Positions 15,409 to 24,374 are shown, counted from the first letter of the stretch. The stretch: DNA of 64,000 nt from Chitinophagales bacterium (GCA_017303475.1 JAFLBO010000026.1:1-64000), one strand, 5' to 3'. The notes: generated from the sequence alone by a model not told the origin. Made by a program: numbers and translations.

Positions 15409-18156
15409 TTACACAGTATAGGCTGCTTCTACCAGATCCATCTGCTCCTTTTCGTGCGCTTTAGGGAAGCCGGTAGCCGGTGAGGCGGAGGCTCTGCGGC
15501 CTGCGTATTTCCAACCGTATTCCGGCTGATTGGTAGCAATATGACTCCAGGCGCCCATGTTGCGTGGCTCTTCCTGTACCCAAACAAGATCAGTTTTAGC
15601 GTATTTCTTGCGCAGGGCATCGAACTGTTTTTTCGGGAAAGGATAGATCTGTTCCAGACGAATGATGGCTACATCTTCACGATTTTCATCCTGCTGTTTT
15701 TTAAGCAGATCGTAATACACTTTACCGGAGCATACCAGCATGCGTTTTACTTTTTTAGCATCCGCATTGGCGTCGTCAATGATTTCGCGGAAGCGATTGC
15801 CGGTTTCCAATTCCTTGATTTCGCCGAGGTTGAACGGCGCGCGCAGGGTGCTCTTTGGCGACATCACGATCAGCGGTTTGCGGAACGGACGTGCCAGCTG
15901 GCGACGCAGGAGGTGGAAGAAGTTGGAAGCTGAGGTAACATTGGCTACAGTGATGTTGTTTTCTGCACATCCTTGCAGGAACCGTTCCAGGCGGGCAGAT
16001 GAGTGCTCCGGACCCTGGCCCTCGTAACCATGCGGGAGCAACATCACCAGGCCGCTCATACGTTGCCACTTGCTTTCGCCGGCAAAGATGAACTGGTCGA
16101 TGATAGTACTTGCTCCATTGGCAAAATCGCCAAATTGCGCTTCCCAAACCACAAGTGCATCCGGTGTAGACAGGGAATAACCGTATTCAAATCCAAGTAC
16201 AGCATATTCGCTCAACAGGGAATTGAAAATGCGGAATTTACCCTGATTTTTCTCAATATTTTCCAGGCGGTTGAGTTCCGTAAATGTCTGGGCATCAACC
16301 ACACAGGCATGACGGTGACTGAAAGTGCCACGCTTAACGTCCTGACCGCTCATACGCACATCTTTGCCTTCAATCAACATTGATGCGTATGCCATAAGTT
16401 CGCCTAATTGCCAGTCAATTTTACCGCTTGCCACCAACTGTTTTTTGGCTTCGGTTAGTTTGGCGATTTGCGGAATTGGTGTGAATCCATCAGGGAAATT
16501 GAGCAAATGATTGAGCAATTTGTCGATGGTTTTCCTAGGTAAGCCTGTTTCCGGGCTTTCCTGAAAGTCTTCGTCCGCATTGGTTTTTTTCAGGGCTTTC
16601 CAGTGCAGTTCCGGCTCCTGATAGGTGTACGGAAGTGGTTTTTGGCGCACGTTGTCAAGCCTTGCCTGCAAATCCGCCTTAAACTGAGCTTCCATATCTT
16701 TAGCCAGTTGTTCGTCTACATCGCCACGAGCGATGAGTTTCTGGCTATACAGGGTACGCGGATCCTGGTGTTTTTCGATGATTTTCCAGAGGGCTGGCTG
16801 CGTAAAACGTGGCTCATCGCTCTCATTGTGACCGTTTCTGCGGTAACAAACCAGGTCGATAAATACATCAGTATTAAATGCCTGGCGGTATTCAATGGCC
16901 AGTTCTGCCGCAAAAACACAGGCTTCAGGGTCGTCGCCATTTACGTGGAAAACAGGCGCCTGTACTACCTCTGCAACGCTGGTACAATAGGTGGAAGAAC
17001 GGGCATCTTCCCAGCCGGTGGTAAAACCAATCTGGTTATTGATCACCAAATGCACGGTACCGCCAGTGTTGTAACCCGCCAAGTTCATCATTTGGATCAC
17101 TTCATACACAATGCCCTGGCCGGCAAGGGCCGCATCACCATGGATGAGGATGGGCAAAAGGCGGTCGAAATTGTCGGTATACAGAATGTCCAGTTTGGCG
17201 CGACTGAAACCTTCCACCACCGGATCCACCGCTTCGAGGTGTGATGGGTTGGGAAGCAATTTCACGTACACTTTTTTACCGTTCAGGGTTTCAGTTTGAG
17301 AGGAATAGCCCTGGTGGTATTTCACGTCGCCAGAGCCATAACTTTGGTCCGGGATACTTTTATCTTCGAATGCTGAGAAGATTTGTTCGTAGGTTTTTCC
17401 TACAATATTACACAGTACATTCAGGCGACCGCGGTGTGCCATACCAATAACTACCTCTTCTACTGGTGTTTCCAGTTCGGCTGCGCGGTTGATCATGGCA
17501 TCCAGTGCGGCAATGGTAGATTCACCGCCTTCCAGGCCGAAGCGTTTTTGGCCCACGAATTTGGTGGCCAAAAATTGTTCGAAACCCACTGCACCGTTGA
17601 TTTTCTCCAGAATCCGTTTCTTTTTATCAATTGAGAAGCCATAATCCTGTGCATTGGCGCGCTGTTCGATGCGCTGGCGCAGCCATTCACGTTTTTCCTT
17701 GTCGAATACGTGTGTGCTTTCAAAACCAATATTGCCACAATAGATGAATTTCAGGCGATCAATGATTTCGCGCAGGGTAGCATTTGGCATGCCGAGTTGG
17801 TAACCACCTGCGAAGCGCTTATCAAGATCGGCCTCCGTCAGACCATAATCTGCCAGGTCGAGCCTTGGCTTACGGTCCTTACGCTGTTTGATTGGGTTGG
17901 TGGTTGACAGTGTATGGCCACGGTCGCGATAACCATAGATCAGGTTTACCACGGCAAATTCCTTCCGGATATCATCAGAAGAAGCAGTGGTAGTTGTGCC
18001 AGATTCAGCACCTGCGCCGTTGGTGAGAGCGAAATCAAATCCGCGGAAAAAGGCCTGCCAGTCTTCTGTTACAGAAGTCGGATCGGTTTGCCAGTTGCGA
18101 TACATGGATTCAATGTATTGCGGATGGGCGTTAAAAACAGGAGTATGGTCCGTCAT
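15409..18156 (-). CDS. sucA: 2-oxoglutarate dehydrogenase E1 component
   Basis: SucA is the thiamine-diphosphate decarboxylase of the TCA-cycle 2-oxoglutarate dehydrogenase complex. The 915-residue product shows the N-terminal E2-binding segment (YIESMYRNWQTDPTSVTEDW), GMAHRGRLNVLCN, HGDAALAGQGIVYEV with the ThDP-binding region, NNQIGFTT, RRNGHNESDEP, and the C-terminal half (HEGQ-like GYEGQGPEHSSARLERFLQ, VWVQEEPRNMGAW). Length matches the family (900-930). The E2 gene sucB is not adjacent. Two TATATTTG boxes at 18191-18206 are plausible promoters. Confidence 0.96.
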   Translation of the reverse strand: MTDHTPVFNAHPQYIESMYRNWQTDPTSVTEDWQAFFRGFDFALTNGAGAESGTTTTASSDDIRKEFAVVNLIYGYRDRGHTLSTTNPIKQRKDRKPRLDLADYGLTEADLDKRFAGGYQLGMPNATLREIIDRLKFIYCGNIGFESTHVFDKEKREWLRQRIEQRANAQDYGFSIDKKKRILEKINGAVGFEQFLATKFVGQKRFGLEGGESTIAALDAMINRAAELETPVEEVVIGMAHRGRLNVLCNIVGKTYEQIFSAFEDKSIPDQSYGSGDVKYHQGYSSQTETLNGKKVYVKLLPNPSHLEAVDPVVEGFSRAKLDILYTDNFDRLLPILIHGDAALAGQGIVYEVIQMMNLAGYNTGGTVHLVINNQIGFTTGWEDARSSTYCTSVAEVVQAPVFHVNGDDPEACVFAAELAIEYRQAFNTDVFIDLVCYRRNGHNESDEPRFTQPALWKIIEKHQDPRTLYSQKLIARGDVDEQLAKDMEAQFKADLQARLDNVRQKPLPYTYQEPELHWKALKKTNADEDFQESPETGLPRKTIDKLLNHLLNFPDGFTPIPQIAKLTEAKKQLVASGKIDWQLGELMAYASMLIEGKDVRMSGQDVKRGTFSHRHACVVDAQTFTELNRLENIEKNQGKFRIFNSLLSEYAVLGFEYGYSLSTPDALVVWEAQFGDFANGASTIIDQFIFAGESKWQRMSGLVMLLPHGYEGQGPEHSSARLERFLQGCAENNITVANVTSASNFFHLLRRQLARPFRKPLIVMSPKSTLRAPFNLGEIKELETGNRFREIIDDANADAKKVKRMLVCSGKVYYDLLKKQQDENREDVAIIRLEQIYPFPKKQFDALRKKYAKTDLVWVQEEPRNMGAWSHIATNQPEYGWKYAGRRASASPATGFPKAHEKEQMDLVEAAYTV

Positions 18157-18190
18157 TGTTGTTAATTATTGGATCAGGGAAACTGAACGG

Positions 18191-18206
18191 CAAATATACA
18201 AATATA
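18191..18206 (-). promoter_or_regulatory. Possible -7 elements of sucA
   Basis: Two head-to-tail TATATTTG boxes on the minus strand (18198-18191 and 18206-18199) match TAnnTTTG and lie 35-50 bp before the sucA ATG. No clear -33 element is visible. Confidence 0.4.
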
Positions 18207-18262
18207 TATATTTACAGGCATTTCCCTTTTTATATTCAAGCGGGCGCAAAATTAGCGCCATT

Positions 18263-18505
18263 TTACTGGTATTTTGTAAAAACCTCGTCAATTGCAGTAG
18301 CAAGGAGGCGGTCTTTTTGGGTGATGATATTGCCGGCACTATGTGTACACAGTTGGATATCAACCTTGTTCCATACGTTACTCCATTCGGGGTGGTGGTC
18401 CATTTTTTCGGCTATCAATGCCACTTCGGTCATAAACGCAAAAGCTTGTGCGAAGTTTTTAAAAAGGAAGGAGGCGTGAAGTTTTTGATTGGATTCCTGC
18501 CACAT
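18263..18505 (-). CDS. 4a-hydroxytetrahydrobiopterin dehydratase (pterin carbinolamine dehydratase)
   Basis: PCD/DCoH proteins dehydrate the 4a-hydroxy pterin formed by aromatic amino acid hydroxylases. The 80-residue protein has the family core: FAFMTEVALIAEKMDHHPEWSNVWNKVDIQLCTHSAGNIITQKD, written here in two parts (EKMDHHPEWSNVWNKV; THSAGNIITQKD), with the catalytic His pair and the trailing THxAGG-like loop. It is at the short end of the family (75-110). It lies 37 bp downstream of mtaB, with a short-period repeat filling the gap. Confidence 0.85.
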   Translation of the reverse strand: MWQESNQKLHASFLFKNFAQAFAFMTEVALIAEKMDHHPEWSNVWNKVDIQLCTHSAGNIITQKDRLLATAIDEVFTKYQ

Positions 18506-18510
18506 AAGAG

Positions 18511-18541
18511 GAACGATGGATGATGAACGATGGACGATGAT
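18511..18541 (-). repeat. Short-period leader repeat in front of the pterin dehydratase gene
   Basis: The gap between mtaB and the dehydratase gene consists of CATCGTCC/CATCGTTC-type units on the coding strand, ending 5 bp before the ATG. The same unit forms the inverted pair at 33049-33153. Confidence 0.8.
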
Positions 18542-19879
18542 TTAAAGTGGACTTTGGCAGGTAACTGTTTCGGCATCCGGGCTCAACTGCAGGAGCTTTA
18601 CCTGGCCGATTTGGTTCATCTGGCCAATTGTTGCAGGAGCCTCAATCTTAATATAGTTGTCGGTATAGCCGCTCAGCAACTGTTCGTCTTTATGGTGTTC
18701 GAAAAGCACTGGCCGCACTTCACCAAGATGATTTTGGTAAAATGCCCTTCTTTTCATTTCAGACAATCCACGCAGGGCCTGGTTTCGGCGCTTACGTTCT
18801 TCTACGGGAACAATTCCCGGCATTTCTGCAGCCGGGGTATTGGCTCTTTCGGAATAGGTGAAAACATGGAGGTAAGAAACGTCCAGGCTTTGTATAAACT
18901 GGTAGGTTTCCAGGAAATCTGCTTCGGTTTCGCCCGGAAAACCAACGATTACATCGCAGCCGATACAAGCATGTGGCATGTGTTTTTTGATACTTGCCAC
19001 CCTTTCGGCATACAATTCGCGTTTGTAGCGCCTGCGCATATCGCGCAACTGTTTATCGTTGCCGGATTGAAGCGGCACATGAAAATGTGGCATAAAACGC
19101 GCACTTTCCCCTACAAATGCTATGATTTCATCCGTCAGCAAATTGGGTTCAATACTGCTGATTCGGAAGCGGCTCACTTCCTCCAGGCGGTCCATTTCCC
19201 GTACCAGATCAGCAAACAATGCTTCCTTGCGTGGGCGTTCGCCTTCAATAACGGCGGTTCCGTTGCCGAAATCACCCAGATTAACGCCTGTGAGTACGAT
19301 TTCACGTACACCCATTTCTGCAATGCGGCGGGCATTAGCAATGGCGCTTTCTAAGGTATCGCTCCTGCTGGCGCCTCTTGCCTGTGGGATAGTACAAAAT
19401 GAGCATTTATAATCACAGCCATCCTGCACCTTCAGGAATGATCTGGTGCGATCACCAAAAGAAAATGAGGAGGTAAATGTGTTGACATCCCGCACTTCTC
19501 CGGCGCGTACCATGCCTTTGCCCGGGGCTTTGCTCAAATCGTCGACATAATCCAGAATCCGGAATTTTTCTCCTGCGCCCAAAACGAGGTCAACGCCAGG
19601 GATATCTGCAATTTCCTGTGGCTTCAGCTGTGCATAACACCCGGTTACCACAACAAATGCATCTGGCTGCCGGCGCATAGCCTGACGAACAATTTTCCGA
19701 CATTCACGGTCGGCCTGCTCCGTAACAGAGCAGGTATTGAGCACGTATATGTCGGCTTCGTCCTCAAACTTTACGGGCAAATAACCGCTCGACTCGAAGA
19801 GTCGCGCAAGCGCGGATGTCTCTGAGTAATTCAGTTTACAACCAAGTGTATGGAATGCAACAGTTCGAGGAGTAGCCAT
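18542..19879 (-). CDS. mtaB: tRNA t6A37 methylthiotransferase MtaB
   Basis: MtaB adds a methylthio group to N6-threonylcarbamoyladenosine at position 37 of tRNA. The 445-residue protein has the UPF0004 domain with Cys14 (HTLGCKLNYSE), Cys50 (LNTCSVT) and Cys81 (TGCYAQ), the radical SAM motif CDYKCSFCTIP (Cys155, 159, 162), and a C-terminal TRAM-like region. TLGCKLN rather than TFGCQMN, and its length, separate MtaB from MiaB and RimO. A TACCTTTG box lies 18 bp upstream of the ATG. Confidence 0.93.
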   Translation of the reverse strand: MATPRTVAFHTLGCKLNYSETSALARLFESSGYLPVKFEDEADIYVLNTCSVTEQADRECRKIVRQAMRRQPDAFVVVTGCYAQLKPQEIADIPGVDLVLGAGEKFRILDYVDDLSKAPGKGMVRAGEVRDVNTFTSSFSFGDRTRSFLKVQDGCDYKCSFCTIPQARGASRSDTLESAIANARRIAEMGVREIVLTGVNLGDFGNGTAVIEGERPRKEALFADLVREMDRLEEVSRFRISSIEPNLLTDEIIAFVGESARFMPHFHVPLQSGNDKQLRDMRRRYKRELYAERVASIKKHMPHACIGCDVIVGFPGETEADFLETYQFIQSLDVSYLHVFTYSERANTPAAEMPGIVPVEERKRRNQALRGLSEMKRRAFYQNHLGEVRPVLFEHHKDEQLLSGYTDNYIKIEAPATIGQMNQIGQVKLLQLSPDAETVTCQSPL

Positions 19880-19896
19880 TTTTGAAAAAAGGACCG

Positions 19897-19904
19897 CAAA
19901 GGTA
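19897..19904 (-). promoter_or_regulatory. -7 element of mtaB
   Basis: TACCTTTG followed by CGGTCC on the minus strand, 17 bp before the ATG, giving a short leader. The nearest TTTG upstream is only 13 bp away, so the -33 element is unclear. Confidence 0.5.
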
Positions 19905-19957
19905 GGGTAATTATCCTCAAAAAGGGTTGATATTACAGACTAAACAATTAATGGACC

Positions 19958-20662
19958 ATGAAAGTTGATAGCTCAACTGCCTTTTTCAAATTGGATAGCC
20001 CTGCCTGGCACTCACTGCATGAAGTGCATCAGAATTTCAACATTGGTAATGAGGAAATCAAGCTGTACCAACCGGATGTTTGTCCTTTTGGCGGGATTTT
20101 ACCGCCCAGTGAAGAAAATATGGTGCTGTTGGAGGCTCTGATTACACCAGGTAGTACATTTTTCCTTTTGGGCGATTTGCCGCCATTGCCTCCCGGATTT
20201 GAGCTTTTACATGAGTTGCCCTGTGTGCAAATGGTTTGCCAGCATACTATTGAGGTTTTGGCAGCGGAAAGGCTGGTTTACCTGAATGACGACTATGTGT
20301 CGGAACTGGTGGATTTGGTTCAATTGGTGCAGCCAGGGTATTTTCAGTCAAAAACCTGCGCTATGGGCAATTATTTTGGCATTTTTCAGGAAGGGAAGCT
20401 GGTGGCTGCAGCTGGCGAGCGCATGCGCATGAATGATTTTACTGAAGTTAGCGCTGTGGTTACCCATCCGGATTTTGGTGGAAGGGGGTATGCCAAGCAG
20501 TTGGTGGCGCATGTGGTAAACAAGAATCTGGAGGCAGGAAAAATACCTTATCTGCATGTTGCTGTGCACAATACGCCTGCTATTGGTTTGTATGAAAAAC
20601 TTGGGTTTACAACCCGCAGGATCATTCCATTGCGGAAAATCAATCGTACCAATGCATTTTGA
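19958..20662 (+). CDS. GNAT-family N-acetyltransferase (FR47-like)
   Basis: The 234-residue protein has a variable N-terminal half and a C-terminal GNAT domain: FGIFQEGKLVAAAGERMRMNDFTEVSAVVTHPDFGGRGYAKQLV, in which GGRGYA is the acetyl-CoA loop (HPDFGGRGYAKQL), then YLHVAVHNTPAIGLYEKLGFTTRR. Two-domain proteins of this plan are FR47-like acetyltransferases of unknown substrate. The 3' end overlaps the convergent membrane-protein gene by 23 bp. Confidence 0.85.
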   Translation: MKVDSSTAFFKLDSPAWHSLHEVHQNFNIGNEEIKLYQPDVCPFGGILPPSEENMVLLEALITPGSTFFLLGDLPPLPPGFELLHELPCVQMVCQHTIEVLAAERLVYLNDDYVSELVDLVQLVQPGYFQSKTCAMGNYFGIFQEGKLVAAAGERMRMNDFTEVSAVVTHPDFGGRGYAKQLVAHVVNKNLEAGKIPYLHVAVHNTPAIGLYEKLGFTTRRIIPLRKINRTNAF

Positions 20663-21059
20663 GACAGATATTGGAATGTGGGGCAAACTCGGCAGTAAGT
20701 GTTTGTCCAATCTTTAAGCGACTGTATCTGGAATGGTCTACCTCATGCCGGTATTTACGGTTGCGTCCTCCTATCCAAACAAAAAATCTCTGTGATTTGC
20801 TTCTGTTATGCTGTTTGACAACAACAGATTTATGTACTATGGGGAGTTTTTTGATGATCTTGATACCACCTTTTACATCTTTTTTTATCAGAATTTGCCT
20901 GTAAAACCTATTCAGCCAGAAAAAAAGAGATAATAAAACGACTATGGACAATCCGATTTTCCAAAAACGTAAAAAGGTGTAGCAATCATTGTTCAGAAGA
21001 ATAGCATAAATGGCTATCCAGATGACCAAAAGGCTGGCAAGTGCTCTAGCGACAATCAA
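20640..21059 (-). CDS. Hypothetical membrane protein with basic cytoplasmic tail
   Basis: A 139-residue ORF with two hydrophobic helices (about 5-22 and 35-50), then a basic beta-rich tail (RFFVWIGGRNRKYRHEVDHSRYSRLKIGQTLTAEFAPHS) that could be a small barrel exposed to one side. It begins at a TTG (21059); no ATG is available before the first helix, so the start is uncertain. No family recognised. It may end the ECF sigma operon, 81 bp after the 86-residue membrane protein, and overlaps the convergent GNAT gene. Confidence 0.5.
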   Translation of the reverse strand: MIVARALASLLVIWIAIYAILLNNDCYTFLRFWKIGLSIVVLLSLFFWLNRFYRQILIKKDVKGGIKIIKKLPIVHKSVVVKQHNRSKSQRFFVWIGGRNRKYRHEVDHSRYSRLKIGQTLTAEFAPHSNICLKMHWYD

Positions 21060-21140
21060 GGTTGTTGGCCAAAAAGGCTTGAATCATGTTTTAAGGTAGT
21101 TAGATCCATTTCATCCATCGCTGCCCGGCGGGCAGGGAAT

Positions 21141-21401
21141 TTACTCGGACGAGCACCATGCTTTGCCATTCAGTACCAGCGATACAAGGGTTGCCACTGC
21201 TGCAAGCAGAAACAGTCCTGTCCAGAGGCTGTAGTTTTCCCAAAATAGGGGTTTATGACGCCTTGGCAGGATGGTAATGGCTAGTTCAGCAACAAAGAAA
21301 GCTCCGGCATTGAGCAGTATTTTTTCTGGTATTTTTAGGTATAGTGTTCTGACTTGCTGCTCATCCCACTGAGAGAAGGAGGCTTTTTGAACTGGTTCCA
21401 T
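21141..21401 (-). CDS. Hypothetical two-helix membrane protein
   Basis: An 86-residue protein with hydrophobic segments at about 29-45 and 57-77, a polar N-terminus (MEPVQKASFSQWDEQQVRTLYLKIPEK) and a C-terminal CSSE. No family recognised. It starts 5 bp after the STN-repeat gene's stop, so it is probably cotranslated with that protein and with the sigma/anti-sigma pair. Confidence 0.6.
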   Translation of the reverse strand: MEPVQKASFSQWDEQQVRTLYLKIPEKILLNAGAFFVAELAITILPRRHKPLFWENYSLWTGLFLLAAVATLVSLVLNGKAWCSSE

Positions 21402-21406
21402 GTCAT

Positions 21407-22822
21407 TTATTCAGGTTTTTGGTTTACCCAGTTAAAGATAGGCAAAACTCGCTTTCCGGCCCTATTAATTAACCCAATTTGTAGTCCTGTTCCCCTTTTT
21501 GCCGAGTTAATGACACCAAATTGAATCCCTTTCAATCTTTTGGTGTGGTTAATGAGGCCGGACACCTGTACGCCATCGCACTCATTGGCCTGGTTGATTA
21601 AGCCGGCTACCTGAACGCCATTAGCCTTTTGAACGGTATTGATTAATCCGGCCACCTGGGCGCCATGGAGATTTTGGGCGTTGTTTATCAGGCCGGACAC
21701 TTGTGCTCCTTCCAGTTGCTGGGTGCGGTTTATCAGGCCGGAAATCTGGATGGATTTTGGCATGTGCACAACTGCGCTGGAATCCCGGGAATTTTGGATA
21801 ATATTGAGTATTCCGGCAATTTGGATGGAAAATTCAGGGCTTTTTCCGGCAATGTTTATCAGGCCGGAAATCTGTGCGCCCGACAAGGTATCTGCAGTTT
21901 GGTTGTAAATACCAGCTATCTGGACTCCGGAGCAGTTGCCCCGATTAAGATTGAATAATCCGGCTACTTGTGCTCCCTGCACCTTTTTTCGAGTGAAATT
22001 GCCCAGTCCGGCCACCTCAAATACACGAACTTCGGCGGATTGGCCAGCGAGCATATTCACCGAAACGTTATTTGCCACTTTAGGGCTGAGTATGTGGTTG
22101 GTACCAAATTTAGGCAGGAAAGAAATCTGAAACTGACGGCTAAAGGTGTCCGGCACATTCAATTCATGCCATTTATCCAGCTGTGTATTGAAAAAATAGT
22201 CTACTTCAGAAGCTGCTTTTTTCAACGAACGTTTGATGGCCAGTTGCAGCGCAGGTGTGTCGTTGACCGGAATTGGCACAGGTTTGAGTTGCAGATTCTG
22301 GTATCTTGGGGTTAGAGACTCCACTTGCAGAAGCGTGTCGCGATAACCTAAACGTGCTACTACAATTTGGCTGTTTTTTTTGATTTTCAGTTTGTAAAAT
22401 CCTGTTGAGTCGGTGGTTGTAGCCCGGAGTGTTTTTTTGTCGTAGATGGTTACATTGGCCAGTCGTTCGTTGGTGCCAGTAGCCCTTACTACCCCGCTGA
22501 GTTCAGATTTAGGCGGTTTTCCCTTTTTGAGAATGAGGTGGTGCCCACTGCTTTTTACCACATAGTTTTCACCCAACATTTCCCGCAGGATTTCCCGCAC
22601 AGTCCAATCGCGAGCCTGCAGCGTCACCCGATGGGTTGGACTCAGGATGCGTGCATTATAAGACCACTCGAAATCGGCCTGACGGGCCACTTCATCCAGC
22701 GCTTCCTTGATAGGAGTCTGGTTAAAAGTGATCGTAAGTCGCCGGCTTAATACTTCAACAGCTTGTGCTGAAGACAGAGAAACCGAAGTGAAAATCAACA
22801 GGAAGATCAGGAATCTGGTCAT
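21407..22822 (-). CDS. STN-domain protein with CarboxypepD_reg-like domain and about 12 tandem 15-residue repeats
   Basis: Residues 1-21 are a signal peptide. About 24-95 is a secretin/TonB short N-terminal (STN) domain (RLTITFNQTPIKEALDEVARQADFEWSY in two stretches), as in FecA-type signalling receptors. About 108-170 is a carboxypeptidase regulatory-like fold (SGVVRATGTNERLANVTIYD). From about 255 to 455 come repeats of the pattern (Q)V(A/S)GLIN-x7-G(A/V)Q, resembling LA_2272-type surface repeats. No TonB plug or barrel follows. It lies 10 bp after fecR in an ECF sigma operon, where a TonB receptor would normally be encoded. Confidence 0.8.
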   Translation of the reverse strand: MTRFLIFLLIFTSVSLSSAQAVEVLSRRLTITFNQTPIKEALDEVARQADFEWSYNARILSPTHRVTLQARDWTVREILREMLGENYVVKSSGHHLILKKGKPPKSELSGVVRATGTNERLANVTIYDKKTLRATTTDSTGFYKLKIKKNSQIVVARLGYRDTLLQVESLTPRYQNLQLKPVPIPVNDTPALQLAIKRSLKKAASEVDYFFNTQLDKWHELNVPDTFSRQFQISFLPKFGTNHILSPKVANNVSVNMLAGQSAEVRVFEVAGLGNFTRKKVQGAQVAGLFNLNRGNCSGVQIAGIYNQTADTLSGAQISGLINIAGKSPEFSIQIAGILNIIQNSRDSSAVVHMPKSIQISGLINRTQQLEGAQVSGLINNAQNLHGAQVAGLINTVQKANGVQVAGLINQANECDGVQVSGLINHTKRLKGIQFGVINSAKRGTGLQIGLINRAGKRVLPIFNWVNQKPE

Positions 22823-22831
22823 GGGAAAAGA

Positions 22832-23812
22832 TTAATCGGAACAGGCATCGCCTTCCAGGTAATATTGGCCGTTGATGACTCGAAGTTTAAGCGAAAAGGT
22901 TTCTGCAATGACCAGCATGATATGCTCAATGGATTCCTGGTCGAATCGTACATGGAGTCTGCATTGTTCCAGGGCAGGATTTGACAGGTGAATTTTAACC
23001 TGATACACTTTTTCCAACTCTGGAATTACCTTAGATAATGGGGTGTCTTCGAAAGCAAATTTCCGGCTGGCCCAGGCGCTCACGTTTTCGGCAGGAGTAG
23101 TTTGGCGCACTTCAATAAGCCCGGTAGTGAGGTTAATAATGGCTTGATCCCCTGCGAGCAACTGTTTTTCTCCTTGTGCAGAGGCCACTTTTACTTTGCC
23201 TTCATCTACGCTTACAATAACTTTTTGGGTGTTGCTGCGGTTATCTACGTTGAATTTGGTGCCTAAAACGGTTACTGATACGTTTTTTACTTCCACCACA
23301 AATGGGCGTTCGGGGTTGGAGGCCACGGCAAAGTAGGCTTCTCCGTTTAACTGCACGCTGCGTTTGTGGTTGCTAAAACGCGCGGCTACCTGAGAGAACT
23401 GATTTACAGAAATGACGGATCCATCACTCAGTTTTTGTTCCACTGGAGCATCTGCGGCGGCAACAGATTCTACCGGCAGGGCGGTATCCTGATGGAAAAA
23501 CCAAAATGCACCGATGAGCAATACCAGGGATGCGGCAATAGCCATCCATTGCATAGGTATCCTGCGGGCGCTCACTGGTTTTGAACCGGCGGCAATTTTA
23601 TTTTTAGTGCGTGCTAGCGCTTGTTCTACATCCAGAGGGCGGGGCAACGGGGTAGGGGAGGCGTCGTTCCATAGCTTTTGCATCTGGTTGAAATACAGCT
23701 GGTTATCAGCCGATTCAGCCAGCCATTGCTGCAAAGACGACACCTCATCGGGGCTGCTTTCGCCTGCCAGAAATTTGGCGATTTGTTCGTCTATTTCGTT
23801 GGTGTATAGCAT
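22832..23812 (-). CDS. FecR-family anti-sigma regulator
   Basis: A 326-residue single-pass membrane protein. The cytoplasmic N-terminus contains the FecR_N-like segment (EIDEQIAKFLAGESSPDEVSSLQQWL), a membrane helix lies at about 88-106, and the periplasmic FecR domain spans about 125-215 (KLSDGSVISVNQFSQV, ALNGEAYF-like QLNGEAYFAVAS, FVVEVKNVSVTVLGTKFNV). A C-terminal DUF4974/STN-like domain follows (FAFEDTPLSKVIPELEKVY). It should hold the ECF sigma factor inactive until signalled. Starts 14 bp after the sigma gene. Confidence 0.92.
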   Translation of the reverse strand: MLYTNEIDEQIAKFLAGESSPDEVSSLQQWLAESADNQLYFNQMQKLWNDASPTPLPRPLDVEQALARTKNKIAAGSKPVSARRIPMQWMAIAASLVLLIGAFWFFHQDTALPVESVAAADAPVEQKLSDGSVISVNQFSQVAARFSNHKRSVQLNGEAYFAVASNPERPFVVEVKNVSVTVLGTKFNVDNRSNTQKVIVSVDEGKVKVASAQGEKQLLAGDQAIINLTTGLIEVRQTTPAENVSAWASRKFAFEDTPLSKVIPELEKVYQVKIHLSNPALEQCRLHVRFDQESIEHIMLVIAETFSLKLRVINGQYYLEGDACSD

Positions 23813-23825
23813 GGCGTCATGAATG

Positions 23826-24374
23826 TCAGAGGTGGATAAAGTGGAAGAGAGCCGCTAGCAGCGTAAGGTATTCGGCCAGTTCCTGGCGCATGATCCTAAG
23901 TGCTTTGCCCATGTGGGTTTCCACGGTTTTAATGGAAATGCCTAATTGTTCTGCAATTTCCCTGTATTTCAATTCTTCAAACCGGCTCAGTTCAAAAACC
24001 TGCCTGCATTGCGCAGGCAATGCTGTCAGTACCTTTTGCAGACGCTGTTGTAATTCCGGGAGTTCCGGGGCAGATTCAAATTCCTGAGCCATCTGTCTGG
24101 TTTGATGTTGAACGTACTTCTCCTGTACTTTGGCAGATCGCAGTCGGTTGAGCGCCTGGTTATGTACCATCCTGTACAGATAAGCTTTTACTGAGTGCTG
24201 AACGCCAAGGTTTGCACGCTGTCCCCAAAGTTTGACAAAGGCTTCCTGAACCAATTCCTCGGCTTCATCCTGATCACCTTCGGTAAAGGAATAGGCATAG
24301 CGGACCAGGGGTGCATACCAGGTCCGGAACAGCGCATCGAAGGAGGCTTCATCCACTCCGATGGTTTGTATCAT
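23826..24374 (-). CDS. ECF RNA polymerase sigma factor (sigma-70 family, Bacteroidota expansion type)
   Basis: The 182-residue protein has sigma region 2 (FDALFRTWYAPLVRYAYSF, DEAEELVQEAFVKLWGQR, YLYRMVHNQALNRLR) and region 4 (LPAQCRQVFELSRFEELKYREIAEQLGISIKTVETHMGKALR split over two helices, a helix-turn-helix). It heads an operon with fecR and the STN-repeat gene, so it probably controls that envelope system and itself. The ATG at 24374 is preferred; a GTG at 24395 would add seven residues. Confidence 0.92.
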   Translation of the reverse strand: MIQTIGVDEASFDALFRTWYAPLVRYAYSFTEGDQDEAEELVQEAFVKLWGQRANLGVQHSVKAYLYRMVHNQALNRLRSAKVQEKYVQHQTRQMAQEFESAPELPELQQRLQKVLTALPAQCRQVFELSRFEELKYREIAEQLGISIKTVETHMGKALRIMRQELAEYLTLLAALFHFIHL

